A program made the translations under genes and the position numbers. DNA of 64,000 nucleotides from Yamagishiella unicocca (Eukaryota; Chlorophyta; Chlorophyceae; Chlamydomonadales; Volvocaceae): contig BDSL01000001.1 of NCBI GenBank assembly GCA_003116995.1, forward strand, positions 1,054,001 to 1,118,000, in the 5' to 3' direction. Each line of letters starts with the position of its first letter. The stretch's first letter is position 1. The notes below the pieces were generated by a model. It ran no database searches. It was given only the letters and a program-made list of their open reading frames with translations, and was not told the DNA's origin. Positions 47,063 through 58,656 of this stretch are shown here, in pieces.

Positions 47063-50000
47063 ATGAGGAGCGCAGCACGACGCGCGGCGCGGGCCCTGTG
47101 CCCAAATTCAGCTCGCCGCAGCAGCGGTTACTTTCCGCGGTGCGGGCTAGAGCAGTCCGTGCGGGCGCCGTCGGCCCCGCAGTTACCTAATGCACCTGCC
47201 AGCTGCGCCACGTCTGCTGCGTCCCGCTCCGCGGAGCCTGCCAGCACCAGCGGCCGGCCAGTCGAGTCCAGCCCAGGCGTGCGCTCCGCCTACATCCACC
47301 TGCCTTTTTGCAAACGCAAGTGCTTCTACTGCGACTTCCCTGTGGAGGCGGTGGGCCGCGACACCACGGCACCCAGTGCGTTTGGGCCTCCCACCCCTCA
47401 TTGCGGGAGGAGAGGGGAGGGTACTATCGGAAGTCGAAAAATGCTGCAAGGGTACGGGAAGGAATCAAAGGTGGTGGCGGGAATGGGTACAGAGACGGCG
47501 ACTGGTCGGGGGCGTAGCATTGCTGGGAGCGCCAAGATGCAGGTTACCATGTACCCCGTCGGTCCGTCGGTCGCTCCATTGGCTTTCGGCTGCATTCGAA
47601 GGCCTCACTTGCTTCGCAAACCTAACTTCCTGGCCCCGTAAAGCCCGCGCACTTCCAACCCTTCAACCGTCCACCCCCTCAACCCTCTAACCCCTCAACC
47701 CTCCAACCCCTCAACCGTCCAACCCCCCAACCGCCCAACCCCTCAACCCCCCAACCCCTCAACCCTCCAACCCCTCAACCCTCAACCGTCCAACCCCTCA
47801 AACCCCCCAACCCCTCAACCCTCCAACCCCTCAACCCCCCAACCCCTCAACCCCCCAACCCCTCAACTCTCCAACCCCTCAACCCTCCAACCCCTCAACC
47901 CTCCAACCCCTCAACCCTCCACGGCCCGTGAGCCTTGACTGGCCGCCCCTATGACCCACCCCACCCTACCCCCACCCCATTCATGAGGGCCTGCGCTCCG
48001 TCCTGCACCCCACCGACCCATTTGCATTTGCGCACTGGCAGCATTGCATTTTCAAACCGCAAAACTGCAACGCTGCCAGTGTTGCATTTTCAAACTGCAA
48101 TCCGCCCACCATACCGTTCGCGCCGTCTGCGGCCACTGCTGTGCTCCCATGGCCCGTTTCCCCTCCTCCTCCTCCTCCTGCTGCTGCTCTCCCGCGCCGG
48201 CCGCACAGAGGTGGAGGCCCGCATGCGGTCTTACGTGGACACGGTGGTGCGGGAGGTGGAGGCGACCCGCAGCCTGGGGGCCGGGCCGCTGGAGACGGTG
48301 TTCTTCGGGGGAGGGGTGAGAGCGGCGGGCGGGGCCAGGGCGAGGGGCATGGAGGGGACTGTGTGGCTAATCGGAGGGATAGGGTACGTAGATGGGTGGG
48401 GAAGGAACAGCCTGGGGAGAGGGCCCGGAATCCCCGGGGCGGTGTCTGCAACGGGCCGCGACGAGGAAGTGTCGGTCCTTCACCTTGCAAGGTCGGGGCT
48501 CTGGCCCGCCAGGGCCGCTAGCATGGCCACCCGTCTGGGGCTGGGCGGTGCTGGTGTTTCCGTCTGCACGTTCTTGACGCTCACCGCTTGCCTGCGACGA
48601 CTCTTCCCGACGTCTCGCGAGGCGCCGTCCTCCGCTTTCACAGCCCGCGCGCACGTCCACCCGAACCAAGCCAACCCGAACCAAGCCAACCCGAACCAGA
48701 CCAACCCGACCCGAGCCAACCCGAACCAGACCAACCCGAACCAAACCAACCCGACCCGAACGCAGACCCCTTCTCTGGTGCCCCCCTCGCTGCTGGCGCT
48801 GCTGCTGGAGGCGCTGGATTCGCGGTTTGGTCTGGCGAGCGGGGCGGAGGTGTCGATGGAGGCGGACCCCGGCACCTTCGACGCGGAGCGGCTGCGCCAG
48901 TACAAGCGGCTGGGGGTGACGCGGCTCAGCGTGGGGGTGCAAGCCTTCCAGCAGGTGGGCAGCGTGGGTACGTGCAGCGGACAGCTCACGTGTGTGGAGT
49001 GGGGTGGAGAAACTGGGGTGGAGAAACCGGGGTGGAGAAACGAATCGCTGGCTGGGGGTAAAGGCAAGTGGGGCGCGGCGGGTAGCAGCAAGCTCACCAG
49101 AAGAAAGGGAAGACGGAGGAGGAGAAAGGCGGGGCTGGAGAGCCAGCATCTCAACCCTGCCATAACGCTGAAGGCTCCTGCTCTCATCACGTCGTGCACT
49201 CCGTACTGCGCTCCGGAACCCACTTCGTGGTCCGCAGGAGCTCCTGGAGGCCTGCGGCCGCGGGCACGACCTAGCCGACGTTGTAGCGGCGGTGGATGCC
49301 GTACACGCCGCCGACATGCCCTCCTGGAGCCTCGACCTCATCAGCGGCCTCCCGGGCCTCACTCCGGAAGCATGGAGGCACTCGCTCCGGCAGGCGGTGG
49401 CAGCCAAGCCGGACCACGTGTCTGTGTACGACTTGCAGGTACGGACGCGGTTTCGGGGCTGGGGTGTCCGTGTTTGGGCGGGGCGCAGGCCGCGCGGGGC
49501 AGGTGCGGCCATGCAAGGCGGGGTAGCAGAGGCAGGTGCGGCCATGCAAGGCGGGGTAGCAGAGGCAGTCGAAACGTTAGTCGAGGGATCGAGCTGTTTC
49601 CTCCCACCAGACCTGTCCTGCCTGGAATGACACCGCCCAAACGCCCCCAACAGCCCAACGCCCGCCCCGCGCCGATCCATTCCCGCGCTGTTCCCAGGTG
49701 GAGGAGGGGACGCCCTTCGAGCGGTGGCAGCGGGCGGGGCGGCTGCAGCTGCCGCCGGACGACTCGACGGTTGAGATGTACGGCGAGGCTTCGGAGCTGC
49801 TCAGTGCCGCGGGCTACGAGCACTACGAGGTGTGGGGTCGCAGCTAGGTGTATGAAGGTCGACTGGGGCTTTGGGGGTGGCCAGTTCGCATCCCTCGTCT
49901 ACGCGCCTGCGACCAACCCCTCGTCCCTCCCTCCCTCGTCCCTCCCTCCCCTCGCCCCTCCCCTGCCAGGTCAGCAATTACGCCCAGCCCGGCCATCGCT

Positions 50001-50876
50001 GCGTGCACAACCAGGTCTACTGGCGCGGCCTGCCGTACTACGCGTTCGGCCTGGGCGCGGCGTCGTACATGGCGGGGCGGCGCTTCAGCCGGCCGGCGCG
50101 CATGCGCGAGTACCTGGCGTGGGTGGAGGCGCTGGCGGCGAGTGGCGGGGATGCGCTGCCGGGCAGCCACCTGCCGGAGGAGTCGCAGGTGGGGCACTGC
50201 GGCGAGGGGGCGGCCCGCCATCGCTCTGCACAAGATCTTAACCGAGCTGAATGGGACCGCAGGCGGCAACGGCGGCGGCTAGGCTGCAGCTCTAAGCATA
50301 CCCCTCCTCTCCCAAACTCCACCACGCGGCATCTGCGGCCTTGTCCCACCTGACACCGTTACCTACCCGCACGCCCTATTCGTTCACGTACAGGACACCC
50401 ACACTACCCCCTCTCATCCCAACCCGCCCCGGGGCCCTCCTCCGCGCCCCCTCCCCGCCCCCCTACCCCCCGCCACCCGCCACCCGGTCTGCCTCCAGGA
50501 GGAGGTGCTCCTGGACACGCTCATGCTGCGCCTGCGCACCGCCGACGGTGTGGATCTGACGCAGCTGCGGCGCCGCTTCGGCGGCCAGGCGCTGGGCGCA
50601 GTGCTGCGGGCGCTGGCGCCGCACGAGCGGCGGGGGACGGTGCTGGCGCTTGACGGCCGGGGGGGCAAGTGCTCCCTGGCCGAGGCGGCGCTGGCCACCA
50701 CGGCGGCGGCGGTGGCGGCGGCTGGGGCGGCGGGGGCGGGGGGCGCGCGGGTGCGGCTGTCTGACCCTCAGGGCTTCCTGCTGTCCAATGACATCATCTC
50801 GGACGTGTTCGCGGCGTTTGACATCACGAGCATTGCGGCTGGTAAGGCGACTGCGTCGGCAGATCTTCTGCAGTAG
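47063..50876 (+). CDS. HemW/RSAD1-type radical SAM protein (HemN-like family)
   Basis: Radical SAM enzyme of the HemN-like group; HemW members bind heme and act in heme delivery rather than coproporphyrinogen oxidation. Seven exons in phase: 47063-47375, 48209-48315, 48766-48954, 49238-49438, 49698-49829, 49970-50188, 50499-50876, giving 512 residues. The first 72 residues are rich in Arg, Ser and Ala and look like an organelle transit peptide. AYIHLPFCKRKCFYCDF carries the 4Fe-4S cluster motif Cys83-x3-Cys87-x2-Cys90, followed by Asp-Phe as in HemW and unlike HemN, which has a further Cys. ETVFFGGG, SMEADPGTF, LGVTRLSVGVQAF, LISGLPGLT, VSVYDLQVEEGTPF and VSNYAQPGHRCVHNQVYW follow the family order. 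A good donor (gctg/gtaagg) near 50841 could instead lead to another exon. An upstream in-frame ATG exists near 46866, but the chosen Met gives a cleaner transit peptide. Confidence 0.92.
47640..47935. repeat. C-rich intronic minisatellite (caacccctcaaccctc)
   Basis: About twenty units of ccaacccctcaaccct with small variants fill part of HemW intron 1. Confidence 0.93.
48658..48765. repeat. Intronic repeat (cgaaccaagccaacc units)
   Basis: About ten units of cgaaccagaccaaccc type reach up to the exon 3 acceptor of HemW (48764-48765). Confidence 0.88.
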
Positions 50877-51046
50877 CGGCAAGGCGGGCAGGCGCGCTGG
50901 TCCCCGACCAACACGGCGGCAGCTGTAGCAGCCGAGCGGCTACAGGAGAGCCCAGGGCCGCGATGCGGTAACGGCAACCTGGAGTTAAGAGACCGTTCAA
51001 GGCTGGTTGAGATGCGCGAGACCATTCATGGCTGGTTGAGATGCTG

Positions 51047-51538
51047 TCACGGCGGCTGCTTGACTGGGGAGCGGCGCGCGGCTGCTGTCGTGGTGTGCAC
51101 AGCGGGTGCGGTCGTGGAGCTGCCGGAAAGCATGGATGCAGATCGGCACGCGCTGGTGGGAGTGAAGTCTCGGTACAGGGCGATGGCGTCTGAACCTAAA
51201 CCTCGACCGCAACGACTGCAAGTCCGAGATTGGAAGGCGCCCGCTTTCGCGTACCTGTGCGCCCCAGCAGTGCGCCCCATACCACCTCTCAGCGCTCGCT
51301 CCATTGCCAGTGCCACCACCATGAGCGCTAATAAGAACGCAAGCGCTGCAGCTAGAGCCATCGCTACAGCCCGGTCTGTACCGGTGCCTCCCTTGTGTAT
51401 TGCGCCATCCACCACCCCTGTCCAGCCAGCCCAGGAGTCCACCCTCATCACCCGACCCTCGGCCAGCCCACGCAGCGCCCAGTACCGTAGGTGCACACCA
51501 GCTGCACGACAGGGCAGCTGCACGACACGTCTTGCCAT
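51047..51538 (-). CDS. Hypothetical small single-pass membrane protein
   Basis: An ATG at 51538 opens a 163-codon minus-strand frame. Its middle holds a strongly hydrophobic helix (AVAMALAAALAFLLALMVVA) preceded by basic residues and followed by ERALRGG. The region after it contains a good donor (gcgcacag/gtacgc, near 51257), so the true 3' part may be spliced. A candidate upstream exon at about 51672-51780 (MAAGGESDSLATAPLASLAA) is present. No family recognised. The opposite strand is also open (51012-51674), so strand choice rests mainly on the helix and the splice signals. Confidence 0.35.
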   Translation of the reverse strand: MARRVVQLPCRAAGVHLRYWALRGLAEGRVMRVDSWAGWTGVVDGAIHKGGTGTDRAVAMALAAALAFLLALMVVALAMERALRGGMGRTAGAHRYAKAGAFQSRTCSRCGRGLGSDAIALYRDFTPTSACRSASMLSGSSTTAPAVHTTTAAARRSPVKQPP

Positions 51539-52042
51539 GAGAACAGTAGGACAAGTTAAGACAGGGGTAGTGGAAGTGAGGGCACACTACCTCCTAAACA
51601 CGGGTCTTCTGTCCCCTGCTACTGCCAGCCCTACTGGCATTGGCCGAAGGAGAACCGCTCCGTCGTTACCATAATCCGGAGCCCCAACATCAGGCCGCAC
51701 GCCACCTTCGGGCGCGCCGCCAACGATGCCAGCGGAGCCGTCGCCAGAGAGTCCGACTCTCCCCCAGCCGCCATCACTGCACGGGCGGGCGTCTTGGCAG
51801 GTCCTGCCTCCCCCACCAGCCCGCCACTCGTCGCTCGCTGCTCTCCCTCAAGCACCACACGGCAGCATTGTCGGCCCCGCGAAGGCCCAGGTCTCGCCTC
51901 ATCTCGTTCGCCTTGCCTCACCTCACCTCACCTCACCACCTCGTCTCCCCTCACCGTGACGCGCCATAGACTTGCAGCGCCCGCACGTGCTCCGCCCAGC
52001 AACCATTCCCCCTTAATAACGCACTCTCCTCATACACGCCAT

Positions 52043-52047
52043 TTACA
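52043..52047 (-). terminator. TGTAA polyadenylation signal of FMC1
   Basis: TGTAA on the minus strand lies about 220 nt past the FMC1 stop. Confidence 0.4.
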
Positions 52048-52264
52048 TACTCCTCGTGTTCCTAAATATAGAGGCCTCTGCACGCCTCTTTGCTCACCGC
52101 CCGGCGCAACTACCCGGCAGCGGCAGCAGCCAATGTCTCACTACCGCCGCGTCTCAAACTGGCTCAGAACGAGAAACCGCAAGCAGCAGAAACAGAAGCA
52201 GCAGCACAAGCAGCGGCGACCGCGGCTTCCGTTGCTGGAGCTGATCGAGCTGAGGGGCCGGCTG

Positions 52265-52771
52265 CTATGATGGCCGCGGCGGCGGCGGCGTGTCGTCTTC
52301 TGGCCGTTTTGGGAGCGAAAAGCCGACCCGCCGTGCCGTCGCCTCTATCATACGCTTGGTGCGGTCGTCCACGTCAATGCCGATGTTGTACGACAGCAGC
52401 AGCTTCTTGTGCTGTGCGATGTTCTGCGCCAGCTCCGCCCACTCACGCGCAAGCACCAGCGCCTGGGCCGGCGTAGGGGCATGGCCTTCCGGCGCGATGG
52501 GCCGGCTGGACGGCGATGGCGCAGACGCCGCAGCAGCATCGGTGTTGGAGGCAGCGGCTGCAGTTGCGCCCGTCTCTCCAGCCGCCCTGTGCTGAGTGGA
52601 AGCACCAGCAGCATCGGCGGGCGACAGCTGTATAGGTGCGCGGAACCTGGCCAGGACCTCCTGGCGCCACTGCTGGCTGCCGTTGACGGGAGTCACGTGG
52701 CGGTCTACGGCACGCAACACGAGGCGCAGCGCGGAGCGCACCTCCGCTCGGCTTACGGTTGTATGCGACAT
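52265..52771 (-). CDS. FMC1: FMC1-family mitochondrial protein (ATP synthase assembly factor homologue)
   Basis: A single exon of 168 residues with a true ATG. The N-terminal RSALRLVLRAVDRHVT is an LYR-like helix typical of FMC1/C7orf55 homologues, followed by WRQEVLARFR. An Ala/Ser/Pro-rich insertion (about residues 50-95) separates it from the conserved C-terminal block AREWAELAQNIAQHKKLLLS / YNIGIDVDDRTKRMIEATA / RRVGFSLPK, which matches the family pattern HHKxLLLSYNIxxD...VGLxLP. In yeast, FMC1 supports assembly of mitochondrial F1 ATP synthase, probably through Atp12; a role in the alga is by homology. Divergent to the TMEM65-family gene. Confidence 0.8.
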   Translation of the reverse strand: MSHTTVSRAEVRSALRLVLRAVDRHVTPVNGSQQWRQEVLARFRAPIQLSPADAAGASTQHRAAGETGATAAAASNTDAAAASAPSPSSRPIAPEGHAPTPAQALVLAREWAELAQNIAQHKKLLLSYNIGIDVDDRTKRMIEATARRVGFSLPKRPEDDTPPPPRPS

Positions 52772-53307
52772 CAGGTGCGCATCAATGTGTCAAGGCCCAC
52801 GCCGAGTGAAAGAGGTTTGCGGTAATGGCGGCAGCCGCAGCGGCCTGTCCGACGACGGAGATGCGGGCGATGAGGTGTGGAGGAGCTGAGTTCGAGTGAG
52901 TTTATTAGATTATGCGTGAAGCCAAGTAAGACGCGTGCAGCGCATTAGTATTGCGTCTAGCTGGACCAATGAGTGGGGTCTAAGTATCACTGTGTTTCAG
53001 GTAGGAGTCAATGTTTGCGATGAAGGTGTTAACGAGCAGCAACACTATTTCGACAATACAGCGGTCGACCCTTGATCATGCATTGGAGCGAGAAACGGCA
53101 ATTTGACGACAGCTTATTCCGTGTACATCTCCGTGCACAACCCTATGTGAAGGCCATCTACATCACGCGTGTACTTGGGACTCTAAACGAAACACCGCCA
53201 CCTGTCATCGAACATAAGCTGTCGAGACCGACACTCGGCTGCTCTTGTTGGCGACCTCTGCAATTTAGACCCTTAATAACACCAATACAGGCTTAAACAG
53301 TGGAATA
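52772..53307. promoter_or_regulatory. Divergent promoter region between FMC1 and the TMEM65-family gene
   Basis: This 536-bp interval separates two oppositely oriented start codons. It is AT-richer than the coding flanks. No defined box was identified. Confidence 0.5.
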
Positions 53308-56066
53308 ATGCTTGTGCGTAGCTTTCGGCAACAGGGACATGCTTTCGCGCCCTTGATGGCGATGTTGCAGGACGCTGCGAGCCCCAGCTGCTCCGGTCGG
53401 GAATTTTCTTTAACATGCGGCGAAGCCAGACGTGGAGGCCTGAGGTTCGACACTACGTTGCCCAGCTGTTCCGGACGAGAGCGCTTTAGGGATTATTGTA
53501 GTGAACAGCCTAAGCCCGACCCAGCGGTGAACAGCCTCGAGGAGTCCTTCGATAACAATCCACACGCTGCAGCTCAGGCATTAGCAGCCAAGCTGAGCCC
53601 AGCCCAGCGGGCTGTGCTTGCTTCGGCGCTTGCACAACATACCGAAATGCAACAAATCGACGACAAATACTGGGAGGAGCTTTTCAAAGCACATGACATA
53701 CATGGCGACTCGCCTGGCACGCTGACGCGGTGGGCCTGGGGGCACTGGGGGCTGCCACGCCGCGGGGGAGGGGAGATGAGAACGAAGCGCCGTCCATGCC
53801 ACCGCTTTGCTGTATTTCCCGCCCTACGTGCCGCTGGTTTTAACCTGGTTCACGGAAGCCCATCGGGGACCTCCTGCATCGGGGACCTCCTGCATCGAGG
53901 ACCTCGCGTTTCTCCAAACCGTGTTGTGCCGGCCTCACCGCTGCGCTGATACCACCAACAGCGCGACATCGTCACGAGGTCCCCTCCCATAACTTCCAAG
54001 ACGCGTCTCAAGCCGTGGCAAGTGACGTCATCGGCGGCGGATCACCCCGCCCAAAGGCCCAGTTCCTCGTCCATGCCGCCGCTCGTTGCTCTCCTTGAAC
54101 TGCCATCCTCTGCCGCACCCAAGCCCCGCTTGATGCTGCACGCTTACACGCAATCCGGGGCGGGCGGGAGAGTCTCTCGCTTTATCTCTTGGTTTACGTC
54201 ACACCTCCTCAGTTTCAGCGGCGTGGCTCGGGTCTTCAATACCTCCGTCCCCCTGCGCCGCCTCAGATCCGAGTTCCAGGCCGCCATGATTGCGCACACC
54301 ACACTCATCGAAAACCGCAACAAGGCGCCCCCCAGCTCTGGCGCACTGAGGGTTGTGTTCCTGGCGTCGGCCATTCCGTTTGTCGGGTTCGGCTTCCTTG
54401 ACAATGCGATCATGGTGCGTCCAAGGGGCGGGGACGTACCAGGCTGCTGGGAAGGGGGGAACCTGGCCAGGTGGATCGGAATGGGAAGCTATCGCCTGGG
54501 GTTGGGCACACTCGCACAAGTCGATGTGGGCGCACGAGTAAGACAGGGTCATGTTGGGGAGGGCGGCCGGACGTGCCAATGCTGCGGTGTTCCGGCGACA
54601 GGAGGGACGGAGTGCCACCGGCCTCAAACGGCCGATGCTGTTCGAGGCCGCTGCTGTCAACAGGAAGTTCAGGTGAAGGAAGCAAGGGGGCAAGCGTAAC
54701 TGCCCGGTATGAAAGGGGCTGGGCGGCGTGCTGCCGTTCTGGAGGGGCCGGGTGTAGGGGCGGGCTGGAGCCAGGCTTGCGGGCTGGCAGCGCTGTCGGA
54801 CTGACGTGGCGGTGCAATGTCGTACCTCTTTCGTTCTGACCTGCCGCCCTGACCTCCTGCGACCCGACCACCCAGCTCGTAGCCGGAGAGGAGATCGACA
54901 ACCTGCTGGGCGTCAGGTTCGGACTGTCCACCCTTGCGTCGGCGGGGCTGGGCAACGCAGTGGCGGTGAGGGGGCGCGGAGAGCGATGGACCTCTTGACG
55001 GAGAGGGGTGGACCGCTAGGCGGAGTGGCGGGAAAGTTGGCAGCCTGGACTGCGCTCTCACAGCGCACTGGGCTGATGGTGCGCACCGACACACCGGCAG
55101 CTCACTGCGTACAAGTTAGACATCGACCATACCTTGGCATGTTGCCATACCTCCGCCCGCTGAAAGGACCTGCACCCCGGCATGCGCCGCAGGACGTCAT
55201 CGGCGTTGGTGCGGCCAAGTACATAGAGGTAGGGGCGCGTCGCAGCGCGGCTACGAATGGTGACGGTGGTGGGGGTTGCCTTCTCGCACTGCGGCTACGA
55301 ATAGTGACGGTGGTGGGGGTTGCCTTCTCGCAGCGCGGCTACGAATGGTGGTGCTGAGGTCGGTCCCTCTTGCTGTGTATTAGCCTGGCAGGCTGGGCTG
55401 GGCTGGAGGTCCTGTGTCGGGGTACCACCGTGGCATCAGTCGTCAGCATGTACCTCTTTATCTTTGACATCGCGCGGTTTCGTGTGGAGCCCTCCTGGAT
55501 ACCCTGACCAGCTTCATTCCAAGCCCGCTGCCCTTGCCCCTCTGTGCTTAGCCTGCTGCCGCCTTCCTCCCTCCCGCTGCCGCCACCATAACCTGGGATG
55601 GGACCACCTGTACGCCCGCTCCGGCCCCCGCAGCAAGTCGTACGGTGGCTGCCGTTTGTTCGGGAGCCTAAGCTGTCCAAGTTCCAGAAGTCAATGCCCC
55701 GCACGCAGCGTGAGTGCGAATGCGAATGCGGCGACGGCGGTGGGAGACTTGGACGGCGGCTGGTCTCCCCTGTTTGCCGCTCTCACCTGCTTTCGAACCA
55801 ACGATCAAGCGGTTATGCCGTATCAGGCTTTCGGGTGCTGTGTTTCGTCGACTGGAAAGCCCCTTTCTATGTCCCAACATATTTTGCCTTTCTGAGCCCT
55901 GTCATGCGCGCTTCCTTACATGCCACTTCCTTCCTGCCGGAACGCACCGACGGTTTTGGACTGCGCAGGGGCCAAGCTTGCCGGCGCCATGATCGGAGTG
56001 CTGTGCGGCTGCTTGCTGGGCCTTACACCGCTCTTCGTCTCCGGGTCATTTTATACGATACGATAG
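53308..56066 (+). CDS. TMEM65-family mitochondrial membrane protein
   Basis: Six exons in phase: 53308-53729, 54213-54414, 54876-54965, 55193-55228, 55634-55709, 55969-56066, giving 307 residues. The core ASAIPFVGFGFLDNAIM, LVAGEEIDNLLGVRFGLSTL, ASAGLGNAVADVIGVGAAKY and LAGAMIGVLCGCLLGLTPLF reproduces the three membrane spans and the connecting Gly-rich loops of TMEM65. Animal TMEM65 sits in the mitochondrial inner membrane and is linked to NCLX-dependent Ca2+ export; the algal role is inferred. The N-terminal 140 residues hold a basic, Ser/Gly/Arg-rich start that may target the organelle and a helical stretch (AAQALAAKLSPAQRAVLASA, HTEMQQIDDKYWEELFKAHD). The exon 1/2 junction is the least certain. 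Exon 4 is only 36 nt. Start is the first ATG of the frame. Confidence 0.85.
53865..53905. repeat. Three copies of a 14-15 bp unit in TMEM65-family intron 1
   Basis: catcggggacctcctg repeats three times with small changes. Confidence 0.75.
55235..55350. repeat. ~60-bp tandem repeat in TMEM65-family intron 4
   Basis: gcggctacgaatggtgacgg followed by tggtgggggttgccttctcg occurs just over twice, starting a few bases past the donor of the 36-nt exon. Confidence 0.85.
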
Positions 56067-58345
56067 AGCCGCCCGGATCGCAGTGGGGGGTAAAAGATAA
56101 TCCGCGAATCCACGGCCGACAAACCAAGGGCGTTGAAGAGGCTGGGCGGAACTACCTGGCAGGCTCCACGCATTTACCTGGGGCATCGCTACCAGGCGAG
56201 TAGACAGCAGGCGGCAGGGGCCCACACCGGCCGTATTCATGGTCCAGACCTCCCAAGGGGGCCTCGTAGCTCTTTAGGGGAGTTGATTTCAGCGGTGTGG
56301 TGCTTTAGGGCAGGAGTGGGGTTAGGGAGCTGAGCGCCAAGGAGCCGAGCTGCGTTGTGGGTCAGCGCTCCCGAGTTCATGCATGCATGGCATCGCCGAC
56401 CGTACGTTGGAAGACACCACGCCTGTAGTCGTGGCGTCGTGGTGGGCGGGAAGCGTCGGGTTAGTCGCTTTCGCCGAGGAGAACCTCGACCAGGCGGGTG
56501 GGTGGGTCTCCCCAAGGCGACGGCTGTGGTTCTGGAGCTCGAATTGGGCACGGGGTCTGGGCGGGAGGTGCGGCGAGTCACGGCTTGAAGCGAGAGGGGC
56601 AGCGGCATGCGTCGCAGCAATGCAGGAGGTAGCAGCGATCTGGGCTGAGCGCCGGCCCACGCACGGCGTCGCGGCCATTCTAGCGGCTGGGGGCGGCAGC
56701 TGCCGGTCTCTGGGCGTGAGACTCTTCATTAAGATTATCTTTCCCTCGGCGCCGGGGCGGCGGTCTCGCGTACGTGTCGCGCCGCGAGCCTACGCTGCGG
56801 GAGTAGGAGCGAGCGGCGGCGGGTGGCGCGCGGCGATCGATCGATCGTCGCCGCGCCTTTTCCGGAGCAATCGACGGATCGGAACAGGGTACCAGGCAGA
56901 GCGCGTGTGGTCGGGGGCGTTCTGTTTGCAGCTTTGCATGCAGTTTGTTCGTGCCGAGACCTTGCGCCCAGCGGGTTGGAGTGCGGGGGACAGGGCGGCT
57001 GCTCAGGCACGGCGTTCCACGAGGAGCACACATGCACATGGTGCCATGGGGCTGGGGTTACTGCGGCTTCGTGGCGAGGTAGGCATGGCACCGAACAGCG
57101 CCGCTGGCGGGGAGCCGGGGGGCTTACGAGCGAACAATTAGCTAGTCGGGCAGTGGCAGCGCAGCTGCACATGTGAGGCAGAAAGGGGGCGAGCGCGGCT
57201 TGGTTGTATGAGGCAGGTGGCGCCGCGACGAGGCTCCGCGGCGCCGGTTGGGCGCCTGTGTAACCGTCCGCTTGTGTGGCGGTGCTCGGGGAGGCATTGG
57301 CTTGAGGCGAGGAATGCGGCGCCGTGCGCCCGGCCCCCACCTCAGTCGCTGCTTCTTCGACGATATGGTGCGGCTTTGTAACCTAGCTTAACGTCGTGGC
57401 TAGCGCAGCTGCGCTGTTGAGCTTCACCGGCCTCTGCCGGTTTCACGCCCCTGCTTCCAGGCACTGAAGGCTGTAGCACGCCAGGGCGGCAGCAGGCGGG
57501 CGCAGTCCGCGCAGAGGCTGCGGGAGCCACAGTCTCTGCTGCCTCGCCGCGCCGTCGTCGACCCCAAGCGGGGTCCTATGACGCCGTATCCTAGCTTGGT
57601 GCTCCTACACGTGCCGCTGAGGCGGGAAGCTGATCCGGTTTGCGCCCGACACATGGCCCGCCTGTCCCGCCCACGTGACAAACCAAGCCTTCTGGGCATC
57701 CCACCCCGGGCCCAACCCCCTGGTTGTCGCGGTCACAAACGGCCTCCACTTCGATCAGATCGCGCAACCACCATCACTGGCCAGCCAGCAGACCGGACTC
57801 CCCGACCACGTCCGCTTGGAGGGATTATGCCAAATGCCATCCATCCACGTCGCAAACACGTGGCAACTGCCCGTGCTCTCCGGCCCGACTGCCCGATATC
57901 AATCCGTCAACACCAGAGACAGGAGTCGGCCAGCAGCACACGGCACCTCGTGTCTTGCAGGACATGCAACCGAGATCACTGCGAAGTCGAAACGTGGCAT
58001 TCATGTCCGAAGATGCGCAGCTCCTCTTCTGGCGGACCTCTTCCAGCGACTGCTCGGTGTCCTCCACTCCGGACCGCACCCCTGGCGGCACTCTCAAGCC
58101 TGTCGGGCAGCCTGAATAGCCTGCCGGGAGCTGTGGCCGGGAGCTGAGGTCCCTGGAGGCCTCCAGACCGGCAGCGACGACAGGGGCAGCGACGACAGGG
58201 GCAGCGACGACAGGGGCAGCAACGGCAGGGGCAGCAACGGCAGGGGCAGCAACGAACGGCGGAGCGCAAGCGCATAAAATATTTGCTTCTTCACCGCCAG
58301 CACCACTCTGGCGCCCTGACGGCGCCCTGACCGCACCCCACTTCA

Positions 58346-58398
58346 TTACACATGTCATTACACAACTAGTCGCCTTGACAGCACCCCGCTTCATTACA
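58346..58398 (-). terminator. Cluster of three TGTAA polyadenylation signals for TFB4
   Basis: TGTAA on the minus strand occurs at 58346-58350, 58358-58362 and 58394-58398, 260-310 nt past the TFB4 stop. Confidence 0.5.
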
Positions 58399-58544
58399 CA
58401 ACAAGTAAGGACGGTGACATTGCGCTCGCTGGCGCCGTACAGCCGCGGACCTCCCTCCCTGTCCGTACCTCCCATTATCCGTGCCTCCCACTACCCCAAT
58501 CTTCACCCCCTCCTCCGGGGCCTACACTCGACCTCCCGCTTTGT

Positions 58545-58650
58545 ACACCTAAACCAAGTTCTCCAGCATTCATTCCCGAACGATTGTACCAAACGTTTCC
58601 TAATCGGTTCTACTACTTTCCAGCGCCGATGTACGGGTTTCCTCTCACCC
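58545..58650. repeat. Dispersed repeat copy in the TFB4 3' region
   Basis: aaccaagttctccagcattc through gtacgggtttcctctc aligns with the intron repeats at 3508 and 61640, with more divergence. Confidence 0.55.
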
Positions 58651-58656
58651 CCCCCC

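Larger units (their letters stand above)
56067..58656. other. Convergent intergenic region between the TMEM65-family gene and TFB4
   Basis: Contains both 3' UTRs. Plus-strand frames at 56383-57141 and 57578-58147 are open but show no motif. A 15-bp repeat (gcagcgacgacaggg) with five copies lies at 58170-58255. I see no supported gene. Confidence 0.45.

Noticed and set aside
47063..50876. Coproporphyrinogen III oxidase (HemN) as the name of the radical SAM gene
   Set aside because: The cluster motif is followed by Asp-Phe rather than another Cys, as in HemW/RSAD1, and the order of later blocks also fits HemW.
56383..57141. 252-residue plus-strand ORF after the TMEM65-family gene
   Set aside because: Composition looks random (mixed Trp/Arg/Gly), the minus strand is equally open, and there are no motifs.
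57578..58147. 189-residue plus-strand ORF with several Cys and His
   Set aside because: All three frames are partly open and no spacing fits a known zinc finger; it lies in the convergent 3' region of TFB4.
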